DNA from: an uncultured Flavobacteriales bacterium
GTDB taxonomy: Bacteria > Bacteroidota > Bacteroidia > Flavobacteriales_E > Vicingaceae
DNA length: 43,065 nt
Reading direction: 5' to 3'
Assembly (NCBI GenBank): GCA_913059105.1
Contig: CAJXRL010000002.1
Span: 1 to 43,065, forward strand
Shown here: positions 16,601-24,812 of the stretch, piece by piece
How positions within the stretch are numbered: position 1 is the first letter of the stretch
How the letters are laid out: each line of letters begins with the position of its first letter
Made by a program: the position numbers and the translations under genes
The notes under the pieces: model-generated
Told to the model about the DNA's origin: nothing
What the model saw: the letters and a program-made list of their open reading frames with translations, nothing else
Database searches by the model: none

Positions 16601-17021
16601 ATTAGAAGTTGCTGGAAAAATTGAACTTGCCTTACCAGAAAAAACAATCGCTTTGGATATCTCTGATGTTGAAATATCTTCAGAGGACATTCCCGGTTGG
16701 TTAGTTGCCACAGAAGGTAAATATACTGTTGCATTAGATGTAACCATGAGTGAAGAATTAAAGGAAGAAGGTATTGCAAGAGAGGTGGTTAATAGAATTC
16801 AAAACTTCAGAAAAGAGGCTGGTTTTGATGTAATCGATAAGATTAACATTTCTTTGGAAACCGTTCCTCAAATAAGTAGTGCAGTTGAAAACAATAAAAA
16901 TTATATTTGTTCTGAAACATTGGCAAACGATTTAACGTTTGTAAAAGAAATTATTGGTACGAAGTACCTATTAGAAATTGACAACGAAACTAAAACTTAC
17001 GTTAGTTTAGAAAAGGTTTAA
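13656..17021 (+). CDS. ileS: Isoleucine-tRNA ligase
   Basis: A 1121-residue class I synthetase that charges tRNA-Ile. The first signature is present as PPSANGMPGIHHVMGR, so the HIGH motif reads GIHH (His58, His59), a form I recall from other Bacteroidota IleS. KMSKR is at 667-671. The CP1 editing domain occupies about 200-400 (TTTPWTLPSNTALGV), followed by the anticodon-binding region (about 720-860) and a C-terminal extension with coiled and beta elements. Its length and layout resemble the eukaryote-like IleS2 group, several members of which tolerate mupirocin. It is the first gene of an ileS-dksA-lspA set, an arrangement common in this phylum. Confidence 0.97.
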   Translation: MSKYKEYKQLDLPAAADEVLKYWEENDIFGQSVESREGNEPFVFYEGPPSANGMPGIHHVMGRAIKDIFCRYKTQKGFQVKRKAGWDTHGLPVELGVEKELGITKEDIGKTISVEAYNKACRETVLKYTDVWNDLTKKMGYWVDMENPYVTYENKYIETVWHLLQKLYNKGLIYKGYTIQPYSPAAGTGLSSHELNQPGAYKDVKDTSATAQFKVIENEDSKFLYDDVHGELFFIAWTTTPWTLPSNTALGVGKNIDYVKVKSFNKYTHQPITAILAKDLVGKWFSEKAKDLTLADYKNDGKNIPYEIVAECKGSELEGLRYEQLMPYVQPEEGDAFKVLLGDFVTTSDGTGIVHLAPSYGADDYMVAKANGVGALHLVDNQGKFKAEVTDYAGEYVKEQYLNDEDKPADYKSVDVRISIKLKEENRAFDVQKYEHSYPHCWRTDKPILYFPLDSWFIKTTAVKEQLIANNKKINWKPESTGKGRFGNWLENLQDWNLSRSRYWGIPIPIWTTEDKEEQICIGSAEQLRAECEKAVAAGMMGKNPLADFEPQNMSKENYETFDFHRPFVDDIVLVSASGKAMKRETDLIDVWFDSGSMPYAQWHYPFENKELIEENGFYPADFIAEGVDQTRGWFFTLHAIATLCFDTIAYKNVVSNGLVLDKNGQKMSKRLGNAADPFETLKNYGPDATRWYMITNAQPWDNLKFDVDGITEVQRKFFGTLYNTYNFFALYANIDGFKYEEDNVPYDKKPEIDRWVLSKLNSLVKEVDAAFEDYEPTKAGRLIQEFTTDHLSNWYVRLCRRRFWKGDYSEDKISAYQTLYNCLITVAKLSAPIAPFFMDRLFKDLNVVSGKETVDSIHLSDFGKLKEQYIDVDLEQRMEIAQKLSSMVLALRKKESLKVRQPLQKMMVPILDPTFKRQLQEVEALILSEVNVKELEYLEETAGVLVKKVKADFKKLGPKFGKDMKLVAGAISQITQEKIAELEVAGKIELALPEKTIALDISDVEISSEDIPGWLVATEGKYTVALDVTMSEELKEEGIAREVVNRIQNFRKEAGFDVIDKINISLETVPQISSAVENNKNYICSETLANDLTFVKEIIGTKYLLEIDNETKTYVSLEKV

Positions 17022-17061
17022 ACGCCTTATCTAATTAGCAAAAGCGAAAAAATAAAATACC

Positions 17062-17436
17062 ATGGAGAAAGAAAAGTACAATGACGCAGAATTACAAGAG
17101 TTCAAAGATTTAATTGAAGGAAAATTAGGCGAAGCAAGAATCGATTATGAGGGCTTAAGAGGCTCTTTATCTCATAAAGATGACCACGGAACAGAAGACA
17201 CTTCCCCTTCGTTTAAAATGATGGAAGATGGCTCTGAAACGCTATCAAGAGAAGAAATGAGCAACTTGGCAAACCGTCAAGAAAAATTTATTGTGCATTT
17301 AGAAAACGCTTTAACAAGAATAGCTAATAAAACATACGGTGTGTGCCGAGTTACAGGTAAGCTAATTCAAAAAGAAAGGTTGAAGGCAGTTCCACATGCA
17401 ACTCTATCAATTGAAGCAAAAAACGCACAAGCGTAA
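17062..17436 (+). CDS. TraR/DksA-family protein with degenerate zinc finger
   Basis: A 124-residue protein with an N-terminal coiled-coil hairpin (about 5-95), which in DksA inserts into the RNA polymerase secondary channel, and a C-terminal finger region YGVCRVTGKLIQKERLKAVP. Of the four zinc-ligand positions of DksA only the first is Cys; the others align with Thr, Ser and Ala. This Cys-poor form is usual for Bacteroidota homologues between ileS and lspA. It probably modulates transcription initiation, without zinc. It is 40 bp after ileS and 6 bp before lspA. Confidence 0.85.
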   Translation: MEKEKYNDAELQEFKDLIEGKLGEARIDYEGLRGSLSHKDDHGTEDTSPSFKMMEDGSETLSREEMSNLANRQEKFIVHLENALTRIANKTYGVCRVTGKLIQKERLKAVPHATLSIEAKNAQA

Positions 17437-17442
17437 TAAAAC

Positions 17443-18129
17443 ATGAAGAATAAGTTTTCTTCTTATGGACTGCCGCTACTAATTATAGTGGCAGTTTTGT
17501 TTTTAGACCAAGCAAGCAAGTTTTGGGTAAAACTAAACATGGAAATTTCTGAGGAAATTCCTGTTTTTGGCGATTGGTTTATCATTCACTTTACCGAGAA
17601 TAATGGTATGGCCTTCGGAATGGAGTTCGCTGGAGAGTGGGGTAAATTATTTCTAAGTCTTTTCAGAATTGTAGCCGTTACAGGTATTGGGTGGTATTTA
17701 TTTAGTTTACCTAAAAAAGGAGTTTCAACTGGCTTAATGGCGAGCGGAGCTCTAATTTTTGCTGGAGCATTAGGAAACATTGTTGACAGTGCTTTTTATG
17801 GAGTAATATTTAATGATAGTTACTATCAGGTAGCTACTTTATTTCCTCCAGAGGGAGGCTATGCTGCTCCTTTGTATGGTAGAGTTGTCGATATGTTGTA
17901 TTTCCCTTTAATGGAAGGATTCTTTCCCGATTGGTTCCCGATTTGGTCCGGAGAGCATTTTATATTTTTTAGGCCTGTATTTAACATTGCAGATGCCGCT
18001 ATTACTTGCGGAGTAGCTTCTGTATTACTTTTTCATAGAGACTTCTTTAAGGAAGAAGAAGAGATTGTTGAAGAAAGCAACAAAGAAGATACGGAAGAAG
18101 TAAGAGAAGATTCTACTCAACCGATATAG
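17443..18129 (+). CDS. lspA: Lipoprotein signal peptidase II
   Basis: A 228-residue inner-membrane aspartyl protease that cleaves prolipoproteins before the lipidated Cys. Motifs: LDQASKFWVK (22-30), FTENNGMAFG (50-59), and the catalytic Asp115 (GNIVDSAFYG) and Asp184 (FNIADAAI). Four membrane helices are seen. Between them lies a longer periplasmic loop (118-170) than in E. coli LspA, and the last 24 residues are very acidic; both occur in Bacteroidota LspA. Last gene of the ileS set, before the terminator at 18281. Its substrates in this window would include GldH and the lipoproteins at 24063 and 41329. Confidence 0.95.
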   Translation: MKNKFSSYGLPLLIIVAVLFLDQASKFWVKLNMEISEEIPVFGDWFIIHFTENNGMAFGMEFAGEWGKLFLSLFRIVAVTGIGWYLFSLPKKGVSTGLMASGALIFAGALGNIVDSAFYGVIFNDSYYQVATLFPPEGGYAAPLYGRVVDMLYFPLMEGFFPDWFPIWSGEHFIFFRPVFNIADAAITCGVASVLLFHRDFFKEEEEIVEESNKEDTEEVREDSTQPI

Positions 18130-18280
18130 AGTAGAGCAAGTCGAGCGTGAATATCAAAACAACTTTCAGCGACCCGTTTTAATCCATAAAGAACAGGTTG
18201 TTGCAACAAAGGTTGCACTAGTTTGATGAAATGATTGCGTAAAATTAATACAACCTAATTAGACTCTTAAGGAAGAATTA

Positions 18281-18315
18281 AAAAAGCCCCAACAATATAA
18301 TTGCTGGGGCTTTTG
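18281..18315. terminator. Bidirectional intrinsic terminator
   Basis: A hairpin AAAAGCCCC...GGGGCTTTT with a loop around AACAATATAATTGCT. Arms carry A-runs on one side and T-runs on the other, so it can terminate lspA (plus) and the anti-sigma-like gene (minus, ending at 18333). Confidence 0.85.
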
Positions 18316-18332
18316 TTATATTATAGGTTATC

Positions 18333-19718
18333 TTAAAACTTAAACCTAGTTCCAAAACTAATTCCTACGTATTGTAATTTCTCTGTAAATCGTGCTTCTC
18401 CTTTAGTAATTGAGTTCACGCTTCTTCTATAACTTGGAGTAATTAAAAATGACGTTTTCTCCGTGTGAAAGTAAGTAAGACCTGCAGCCAAATGAACATT
18501 TATAACTCCACTCGTTTTAAATGGATTCTCACCTTCATCTTCAAGATTTGCAACCTCATTTACAGATTGTTTGTTCGACAAATTGTGATCCTGATTAACA
18601 TAACCTTTCACAGTGCTCTTGTTTATTCGACTCAACGACTCTTTCTCTTCGCCTCCAAATACATCTACTCTTTTTAAGATATAGCCTTTGTACGAGTTCA
18701 TAATCTGCAACCCTAATCCACCTTTTACATGCCAGCCCCATCTTGAATTACGATCTTGAAATCCTAGCAATAACGGAATTTCTACAAAATTATATTGGTT
18801 GCTAAAACGCTTTTTTCCTTCAAAATACATTTCCTCATAAATCTGAGTATAATTAATACCTGTTTCTATAAAACGATGCTTTGTCAATTCATATTGTAAC
18901 AATCCGCTGACCGAATAAGCCAATCTTGTATTCTCAGCCTTTTCTCGATCTCTTAAATAAGACGAAGACAAATTATACTTTGCTTTCATTGTCTTATGAA
19001 TAGTATGCGGAGTAACAGCAAACAATACAGAACTTCTTTGCCAAAACGTTTTACGTTCAACTCTAGGTAGCACATAGTCAAAATCGATTTCTACTCTTTT
19101 TGGATCTGCTTTTACAAGAGTTCTATTTACAAATTGTTTCTCCATTAAGTCCATTTGATGATACCTAGAAAAAGCCTTTGGTCGCGCGCTTTCCCAACCA
19201 TCTAAATTTTTAATGTAAATAGAGAGTTTAGAGTTTGGTAAATCTGGTCGCACAAACCCTGCTTTCGCCAAAGAAGCAAGTTCATCGGCTGATGGATAGT
19301 AAACACCGTAATCAAAAGCAGTTTCTATTTGTTTTTGTGCTATAGGTGTCTGTTTAACTTGGTTTTCAGTTTGCCTTGATTTAGCTTGATAGTTAATTGT
19401 ATTTGAATTGTTATTGATACGTTGTTGCTCTACTTCTGTTGCATTATTACTTATTGTTGATTCATTAATCTCGTTTGCCCGGTATGTATATTGGTTACTC
19501 TCCTCCTCACCAAATAGTACGATAGAACTGCCGCCAGCCATTAACAACATCAGCAACGTTCCAAAAATTCCCCAGTTGTTCGAAATTCGGTTGGCCACCA
19601 CATGACCAAAATTTCGCTTAGCCTGAATGTTTTCCCATACGGCAGGGGGGGGAGTTGCCATTTGGTCACTCAGTCTATCTCGGAAGATTTGGTCAAAATC
19701 GTTGATTTGATCAGACAT
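18333..19718 (-). CDS. Anti-sigma-like inner-membrane protein with putative outer-membrane barrel domain
   Basis: A 461-residue protein, not named in any family I know precisely. Residues 1-46 are cytoplasmic-like (DFDQIFRDRLSDQMATPPPAVWENI), the start typical of Bacteroidota proteins paired with ECF sigma factors. A membrane helix is at about 49-69. Residues 70-140 are Asn/Gln/Thr rich and likely disordered. From about 225 on, alternating aromatic strands (TRLAYSVSGLLQYELTKHRF, ETGINYTQIYEEMYFEG) and a final LQYVGISFGTRFKF resemble a small outer-membrane barrel ending in an aromatic residue. It overlaps the sigma gene by 8 bp, so coupled translation and sigma control are likely. The domain calls are inferred from pattern. 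Confidence 0.65.
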   Translation of the reverse strand: MSDQINDFDQIFRDRLSDQMATPPPAVWENIQAKRNFGHVVANRISNNWGIFGTLLMLLMAGGSSIVLFGEEESNQYTYRANEINESTISNNATEVEQQRINNNSNTINYQAKSRQTENQVKQTPIAQKQIETAFDYGVYYPSADELASLAKAGFVRPDLPNSKLSIYIKNLDGWESARPKAFSRYHQMDLMEKQFVNRTLVKADPKRVEIDFDYVLPRVERKTFWQRSSVLFAVTPHTIHKTMKAKYNLSSSYLRDREKAENTRLAYSVSGLLQYELTKHRFIETGINYTQIYEEMYFEGKKRFSNQYNFVEIPLLLGFQDRNSRWGWHVKGGLGLQIMNSYKGYILKRVDVFGGEEKESLSRINKSTVKGYVNQDHNLSNKQSVNEVANLEDEGENPFKTSGVINVHLAAGLTYFHTEKTSFLITPSYRRSVNSITKGEARFTEKLQYVGISFGTRFKF

Positions 19719-20250
19719 GACTTGTTATTTTTAATTTTACTAATTCGTTTTGCATCCATTTTCTTGACTTCGCTAATTGAGAGCGGGAAGTGCTTTCTGT
19801 AATATCTAGCATTTCTCCAATCTCTTTGTGGCTGAATCCCTCTATTACATACATGTTGAATACCATTCTGTATCCGTCTGGTAATTTTTGAATTAATGCC
19901 AACAATTCTTTTTCTCCTAAATTGCTTACCGCTTTTGATTCAACTACCTTGTCTTGGTAATCTTCAATACCTAATTTCTCTTGTTTAAAGCTAGATTTAC
20001 GACAATGGTTCAGCGCAGTGTTCACTACTATTCTTCTAATCCAACCCTCAAAAGAGCCGTTAAATTTGAAAGACCCTATATTGTCAAAAACCTTAATAAA
20101 GCCATCTTGTAACATATCTTGAGCTTCAGAAGCATGCCTTGCATAGCGCAAGCAGACATAGTACATTTTTGGAGAGTAGGTCTCATACAAACATTGCTGA
20201 GCAGCTTTCTGCTCGTTTATGCATCCTTGTATGATTTTTTCTTCGGTCAT
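19711..20250 (-). CDS. ECF-type RNA polymerase sigma-70 factor
   Basis: A 179-residue sigma factor with region 2 (about 20-90: YETYSPKMYYVCLRYARHAS and DMLQDGFIKVFDNIGSF) and region 4 (about 118-172: LPDGYRMVFNMYVIEGFSHKEIGEMLDITESTSRSQLAKSRKWMQ, helix-turn-helix with the TES(T)S R pattern). There is no region 1 or 3. The start ATG 20250 follows a perfect 8+8 palindrome at 20273-20291. The next gene downstream overlaps its stop and looks like its membrane regulator. Target genes are unknown. Confidence 0.92.
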   Translation of the reverse strand: MTEEKIIQGCINEQKAAQQCLYETYSPKMYYVCLRYARHASEAQDMLQDGFIKVFDNIGSFKFNGSFEGWIRRIVVNTALNHCRKSSFKQEKLGIEDYQDKVVESKAVSNLGEKELLALIQKLPDGYRMVFNMYVIEGFSHKEIGEMLDITESTSRSQLAKSRKWMQNELVKLKITSHV

Positions 20251-20272
20251 TTCGTTTTGATAAATCTATTAC

Positions 20273-20291
20273 ATACCTACTCTGTAGGTAT
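20273..20291. promoter_or_regulatory. Perfect inverted repeat in the sigma-factor leader
   Basis: ATACCTAC-TCT-GTAGGTAT has perfect 8-base arms and a 3-base spacer, 22 bp upstream of the sigma start. It could be an operator or, as RNA, a hairpin near the ribosome-binding region. No matching copy was noticed elsewhere in the window. Confidence 0.5.
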
Positions 20292-20369
20292 ATGACCCAA
20301 CATTGTGTAGAAACGTTGCCTTGCTTATCACAATATAAGATATAATTCTGAAAAAGAAACTGTTGCGAA

Positions 20370-21359
20370 CTAGATTTTTTTCGAAGCAACCAAATATTCA
20401 GCAATTTGAATCGCGTTTGTTGCTGCTCCTTTCCGCAAATTATCAGAAACAATCCACAAATTAAGGCTCTTTTCTGCGCTTTCGTCTCTCCTTATTCTTC
20501 CTACAAAAACTTCGTCTTGTTCCTTTTTATAAAAAGGCATTGGGTATTCATTTTTAGCTGGATTGTCATGAACTACAACTCCATCTGCTTCGTTTAAAAC
20601 AGACTTAATCTCGTCTATTTTAAAGTTCTTTTTAAAGGTCACATTTACAGACTCTGAATGTCCTCCTACTACTGGAATTCTAACAGCTGTTGCAGTCACT
20701 TTTAGATTCGGTTCTCCTAAAATTTTACGGCTTTCGTGCACCAACTTCATTTCTTCCTTGGTGTAATCATTTTCTAAAAAAATATCACATTGAGGTATTG
20801 CATTTTGATGAATTTGATAATCATATGCCATTTCGCCTTTTATTCCTTGTTGCTCATTTTCGAGCTGTCGAACAGCTTTAATTCCTGTTCCTGTAATGGA
20901 TTGATAGGTCGAAATAATCATTCGTTCAATACCATATTTTTGGTGAAGTGGAGCCATTGCCATTACCAATTGAATAGTTGAACAATTCGGATTTGCAATG
21001 ATTTTATCGGCTGAAGTTATCTCTTGTCCATTTACCTCCGGTACAATTAATTTTTTTGTTGGATCCATTCTCCACGCAGAAGAATTATCAATAACCACAG
21101 TGCCGTTTGCTGCAAATTTTTCTGCAAAAGCCAAAGAGGTTTCTCCCCCTGCCGAAAACAAAGCAATAGAAGGTTTTTCATCAATTGCTTGTTGCATGCT
21201 AACCACTTTTACTTCGGTGTTTTTAAACACTATGGTTTTCCCAACGGACTTTTCCGAGGCAACTGGTAATAATTGAGTTACAGGAAATCCCCGTTCCTCT
21301 AACAAACGCAATATCACTGTTCCTACTAAACCTGTGGCTCCTACTACTGCAACTTTCAT
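20370..21359 (-). CDS. asd: Aspartate-semialdehyde dehydrogenase
   Basis: A 329-residue NADPH-dependent enzyme making aspartate semialdehyde for lysine, diaminopimelate, threonine and methionine synthesis. It has the dinucleotide loop VAVVGATGLVG (3-13), DNSSAWRMD (91-99), the catalytic Cys126 in ANPNCSTIQ, GTG near 157 and the catalytic His in VGGHSESVNV. The length is normal. It is divergent from the lamin-tail gene. A perfect -7-like box TAATTTTG is on the minus strand at 21398-21405, with no clear -33 element. Confidence 0.96.
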   Translation of the reverse strand: MKVAVVGATGLVGTVILRLLEERGFPVTQLLPVASEKSVGKTIVFKNTEVKVVSMQQAIDEKPSIALFSAGGETSLAFAEKFAANGTVVIDNSSAWRMDPTKKLIVPEVNGQEITSADKIIANPNCSTIQLVMAMAPLHQKYGIERMIISTYQSITGTGIKAVRQLENEQQGIKGEMAYDYQIHQNAIPQCDIFLENDYTKEEMKLVHESRKILGEPNLKVTATAVRIPVVGGHSESVNVTFKKNFKIDEIKSVLNEADGVVVHDNPAKNEYPMPFYKKEQDEVFVGRIRRDESAEKSLNLWIVSDNLRKGAATNAIQIAEYLVASKKI

Positions 21360-21397
21360 CTCTCTATTCTTAACGATTTATTTACTTCCTCAACATT

Positions 21398-21405
21398 CAA
21401 AATTA
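21398..21405 (-). promoter_or_regulatory. -7 promoter box of asd
   Basis: TAATTTTG on the minus strand is a perfect TAnnTTTG match, about 38 bp upstream of the asd start. No TTG element is seen at the expected spacing, so confidence is limited. Confidence 0.35.
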
Positions 21406-21433
21406 CTAACTTTACGAAGCTTATTTTTGATCT

Positions 21434-24058
21434 ATGAAGAAAGTCCTTTCTCTTTTAGCAGTCTCTCTTTTGTTTGTTTTCGCATTTCAGGCTAAGGCAC
21501 AAACTGGTTTCTCAGATAATTTTAACGACAGTAATTTCACAGTTAACCCAGTTTGGAGTGGGGAAACTAGCAAGTTTGAAATCAACGCTGCTAAAGTGCT
21601 GCAGCTAAACAATACAGGCGCTGCAAGCTCAAACGAATCCTATCTAATCACTACTTCAACTGTTATTAATAGTGCCTTTTGGGAATTTCATGTTCGGTTG
21701 AATTTTAATCCATCCACTTCCAATTTTGCTAAAGTTTACCTTGTTTCGAACAATCAAGATTTGACATCAGCGCTTAATGGCTATTACGTTCGAATTGGAG
21801 GACAGTCGGGGACAGTAGACAATGTACGATTGTACCGACAAGATGGCCTTTCTGACACTTTGCTAATTGATGGAATGAATAGTACAGTTGCCATTGCTCC
21901 TGCAGTAAAAATTAGAGTTTCAAAAAGTGCGACCAACGAATGGAGTTTATCCTTAGATCAAAGTGGAGTTGGAAACGCATACCAATTGCAAGGATCGGCG
22001 ATAGAACATAAATATGGCACCAGTAATTATTTCGGTGTTCTTTGTAAATACACCTCGACGCGATCAGATAAGTTCTTTTTTGATGATTTCCTTGTTAGCG
22101 GCACTTCGTTTCAAGACACTTCAAAACCAATAATAAGTCAAGTTAATCTGCTATCTGATCGAACGCTTGAGATTGTATTTAATGAAAAATTAGATTCAAC
22201 TTCAGCTTTAAACCTGAACAATTACTTGGTAAATCAAACTATTGGGACTCCAAGTTTAATACTTTTTACTTCTGTAGATAGCACCACGTTAGAACTAACT
22301 TTTGCAACGCCATTTACAAATGGAGGTTCATATTCTATTTCAATTCAAAATATTGAAGATGCGGCAGGCAACATAATGCTCCCTTCTTCAACCAGTTTCA
22401 CCTACTTTATTCCTGTTCCAGCAGTTTATCGCGACATTGTAATTAATGAATTGTATGCTGACTACACCCCAAGCAATGGGCTACCTGAAGCAGAGTTTCT
22501 TGAACTTTTCAATGCCTCTTCTAAAGTTTTCGACCTGAACAATTGGGTTCTTTCCGATGGGTCAACCAATTCAACATTAGGTAACCACATATTAAGGCCA
22601 GGAGAGTTTTTGATTGTCTGTCCTCAAGCTTCAACAAACGATTTTTTAAGTTATGGACAGGTGTTAGGTCAAGCAAGTTTTCCCATTTTAAATAATTCAG
22701 GGGACAACATTACATTGAAAGATAACTCAGGGCAAATTGTTGACTACGTGAACTATGACGACTCTTGGTATGCAGATGATACAAAAAAAGAAGGAGGCTT
22801 TACTTTAGAGCAGGTTAACCCTTTTACTTTGTGCGTTGGTAGGGTAAATTATAGTGGCTCTAACGCTTCAATAGGAGGAACGCCTGGAACACAAAACACT
22901 CAATTCGACACATTGCCCGACGTGACAGCGCCAAACTTAGTAGAGGTGTTAATATTGAGCGATAGTAGCCTTTCTGTTCGTTTCAATGAATTAATGGACA
23001 GTATCACTTTGAGAAGTGGAACTTACACCTTCTCTCCTAATCTATCAATTCGGTCAGTTGAACCTGTTGCCCCAGATTACGAAGTAGCTATTCTCGAATT
23101 AGATTCGAAACTAGATTCAGGCGTTTTCTACACAGTAAGCATTTCCAATGTCAACGACTGTTCGGGAAATGTAATTTCTAAAAACTCAACAACAATTGCC
23201 TTACCAAGCATTGCGGGTAAAAATGACCTAGTTATAAATGAAGTTCTATTTAATTCCCGATCTAATAGTAAAGATTTTGTAGAACTGTACAATCGTTCTG
23301 AAAAAGTAATCACACTTGAAAACTGGCTAATAGCCAACTTTGACGACACCATCGCCAACTTAAAAGTAATTACCGAGCTTCCTTTTCTTGTTTTTCCAAA
23401 AGAATATATTGTACTTACAGAAGACAAAGCAGATATCATTCAGCAATACCCCTTTAGTGTTTCTGACAACATTTTAGAAATAGCGGACCTCCCAACATAT
23501 AGTGACAGCGAAGGGAAAGTCTATATTTTTAACTCCAACTTAGAGCTAATTGACGAAATGGAATACAAAGATGATTATCATTTTGCTCTGTTAAATGACG
23601 ATGATGGTGTTTCTCTAGAGCGAATTAATAGCGAAAAATCTAGTTTGGATGAAAGCAATTGGCACTCTGCTTCAGAAAAGGTGGGTTTTGCTACTCCTGG
23701 ATACAAAAATTCACAAGACTTTAGTAATCCAAAATCTAGCTGGACTATTTCAATAGAGCCTAAAATCTTCTCGCCAGACAATGACGGGTTTCAAGATATT
23801 CTCTCCATTAATTACAAATTTAATGCTCCCGGATATGTTGCCAATGTTTCAATTTTGGACAGAAATGGAAGGTTAATTAAAAAACTCATTAACAACGAAC
23901 TGCTAGGTCGCGAAGGAAATTTCTTTTGGGACGGTATTACAGATGAAAACACTAAAGCTAGGGTAGGAATTTACATCGTTTTGTTTGAAACTTTCAACTT
24001 AAATGGTGATAAAGAGGCATTTAAAGAAGTAATTACCGTAGCTTCGCGATTAAAATAA
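21434..24058 (+). CDS. Secreted lamin-tail/Ig-like multidomain protein
   Basis: An 874-residue protein with signal peptide 1-22 (AKA then Gln23). Layout: a jelly-roll-like N-domain (about 24-225), a SbsA-type Ig-like domain (about 228-325, IISQVNLLSDRTLEIVFNEK), a lamin-tail domain (about 333-480, DIVINELYADY, EFLELFNASS), a second Ig-like domain (about 496-590), a second lamin-tail domain (about 596-760, DLVINEVLF, DFVELYNRSE) and a FlgD-like C-terminal domain (about 772-874) starting FSPDNDGFQD. The C-terminal module is frequent in exported Bacteroidota proteins and may act as a secretion or anchoring domain; the classical T9SS type A tail is absent. Role: surface or extracellular, possibly adhesive; substrate unknown. 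It is 4 bp before the next gene and probably in its operon. Confidence 0.8.
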   Translation: MKKVLSLLAVSLLFVFAFQAKAQTGFSDNFNDSNFTVNPVWSGETSKFEINAAKVLQLNNTGAASSNESYLITTSTVINSAFWEFHVRLNFNPSTSNFAKVYLVSNNQDLTSALNGYYVRIGGQSGTVDNVRLYRQDGLSDTLLIDGMNSTVAIAPAVKIRVSKSATNEWSLSLDQSGVGNAYQLQGSAIEHKYGTSNYFGVLCKYTSTRSDKFFFDDFLVSGTSFQDTSKPIISQVNLLSDRTLEIVFNEKLDSTSALNLNNYLVNQTIGTPSLILFTSVDSTTLELTFATPFTNGGSYSISIQNIEDAAGNIMLPSSTSFTYFIPVPAVYRDIVINELYADYTPSNGLPEAEFLELFNASSKVFDLNNWVLSDGSTNSTLGNHILRPGEFLIVCPQASTNDFLSYGQVLGQASFPILNNSGDNITLKDNSGQIVDYVNYDDSWYADDTKKEGGFTLEQVNPFTLCVGRVNYSGSNASIGGTPGTQNTQFDTLPDVTAPNLVEVLILSDSSLSVRFNELMDSITLRSGTYTFSPNLSIRSVEPVAPDYEVAILELDSKLDSGVFYTVSISNVNDCSGNVISKNSTTIALPSIAGKNDLVINEVLFNSRSNSKDFVELYNRSEKVITLENWLIANFDDTIANLKVITELPFLVFPKEYIVLTEDKADIIQQYPFSVSDNILEIADLPTYSDSEGKVYIFNSNLELIDEMEYKDDYHFALLNDDDGVSLERINSEKSSLDESNWHSASEKVGFATPGYKNSQDFSNPKSSWTISIEPKIFSPDNDGFQDILSINYKFNAPGYVANVSILDRNGRLIKKLINNELLGREGNFFWDGITDENTKARVGIYIVLFETFNLNGDKEAFKEVITVASRLK

Positions 24059-24062
24059 GCGT

Positions 24063-24812
24063 ATGAAAAATCTAGTTTTATTGTTTTCTGTTCTTGTTAC
24101 TCTTAGTTCTTGTAACTTCTATAAACCAGCCATGATTCATGCGCCTGTTATAGAGGAAAAAGGAGAGCTCAACTTAGGTGTTTCTACAGGAAACGGAACA
24201 GATGTTGCCGCATCTTATGCCATAACAAACCACCTAGCCGTAACTTCAAGTTTTACATCAAACTGGAACATTACTTCAACAACAACAACTCCTGCTGGAG
24301 AAGAGCAAAAATTCATTGCAAAAAACTTCAAATATGACGCAGCAATTGGCTATTTCAATAGCGAAGAAAATTCTTTCAACTACAATTTTTTTGCAGGCTA
24401 CTCTGCTGGTCAAACTGGAGCAATTATAGATATCCAAAACGATATAATCTTTCTAGATGAACTTTATGTTAGCGCTAAGTATAATTCTTTCTTTTTACAA
24501 GGCGGCGGATTTACTAACATTGGAGATAAAAATTATATAGGTGTCATCGCTAAAGTAAGTGCGCTTGAGTTTAGCAATTTTAGATATTCTACTATTCTGA
24601 GCGTCACTTCAAATTATTACCCATCAGACGTAACTCAAACTGTTGGCCAAGCTGGGATTCAATACAACTATAAAGGACAAAAATTTGGTTTTCTAGGACA
24701 GGTTCAATATGCATTTACCGACAGTAGTGACAAGTATTTTACACTTCGAAAGTGGGGAGTACATGTTGGTGCATACTTTCGATTTAACGAAATGTTCAAG
24801 AAAAACAACTAG
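24063..24812 (+). CDS. Predicted lipoprotein, possible outer-membrane barrel
   Basis: A 249-residue protein with lipobox LSSC (Cys17) after a short hydrophobic signal. The mature part alternates aromatic and polar residues in strand-like segments (LNLGVSTGNG, HLAVTSSFTSNWN, FLGQVQYAFTD, WGVHVGAYFRF) and resembles small Bacteroidota outer-membrane barrels. Function not recognised. It lies 4 bp after the lamin-tail gene. Its stop TAG shares the four bases CTAG (24809-24812) with the stop of the convergent TlpA-like gene. Confidence 0.7.
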   Translation: MKNLVLLFSVLVTLSSCNFYKPAMIHAPVIEEKGELNLGVSTGNGTDVAASYAITNHLAVTSSFTSNWNITSTTTTPAGEEQKFIAKNFKYDAAIGYFNSEENSFNYNFFAGYSAGQTGAIIDIQNDIIFLDELYVSAKYNSFFLQGGGFTNIGDKNYIGVIAKVSALEFSNFRYSTILSVTSNYYPSDVTQTVGQAGIQYNYKGQKFGFLGQVQYAFTDSSDKYFTLRKWGVHVGAYFRFNEMFKKNN

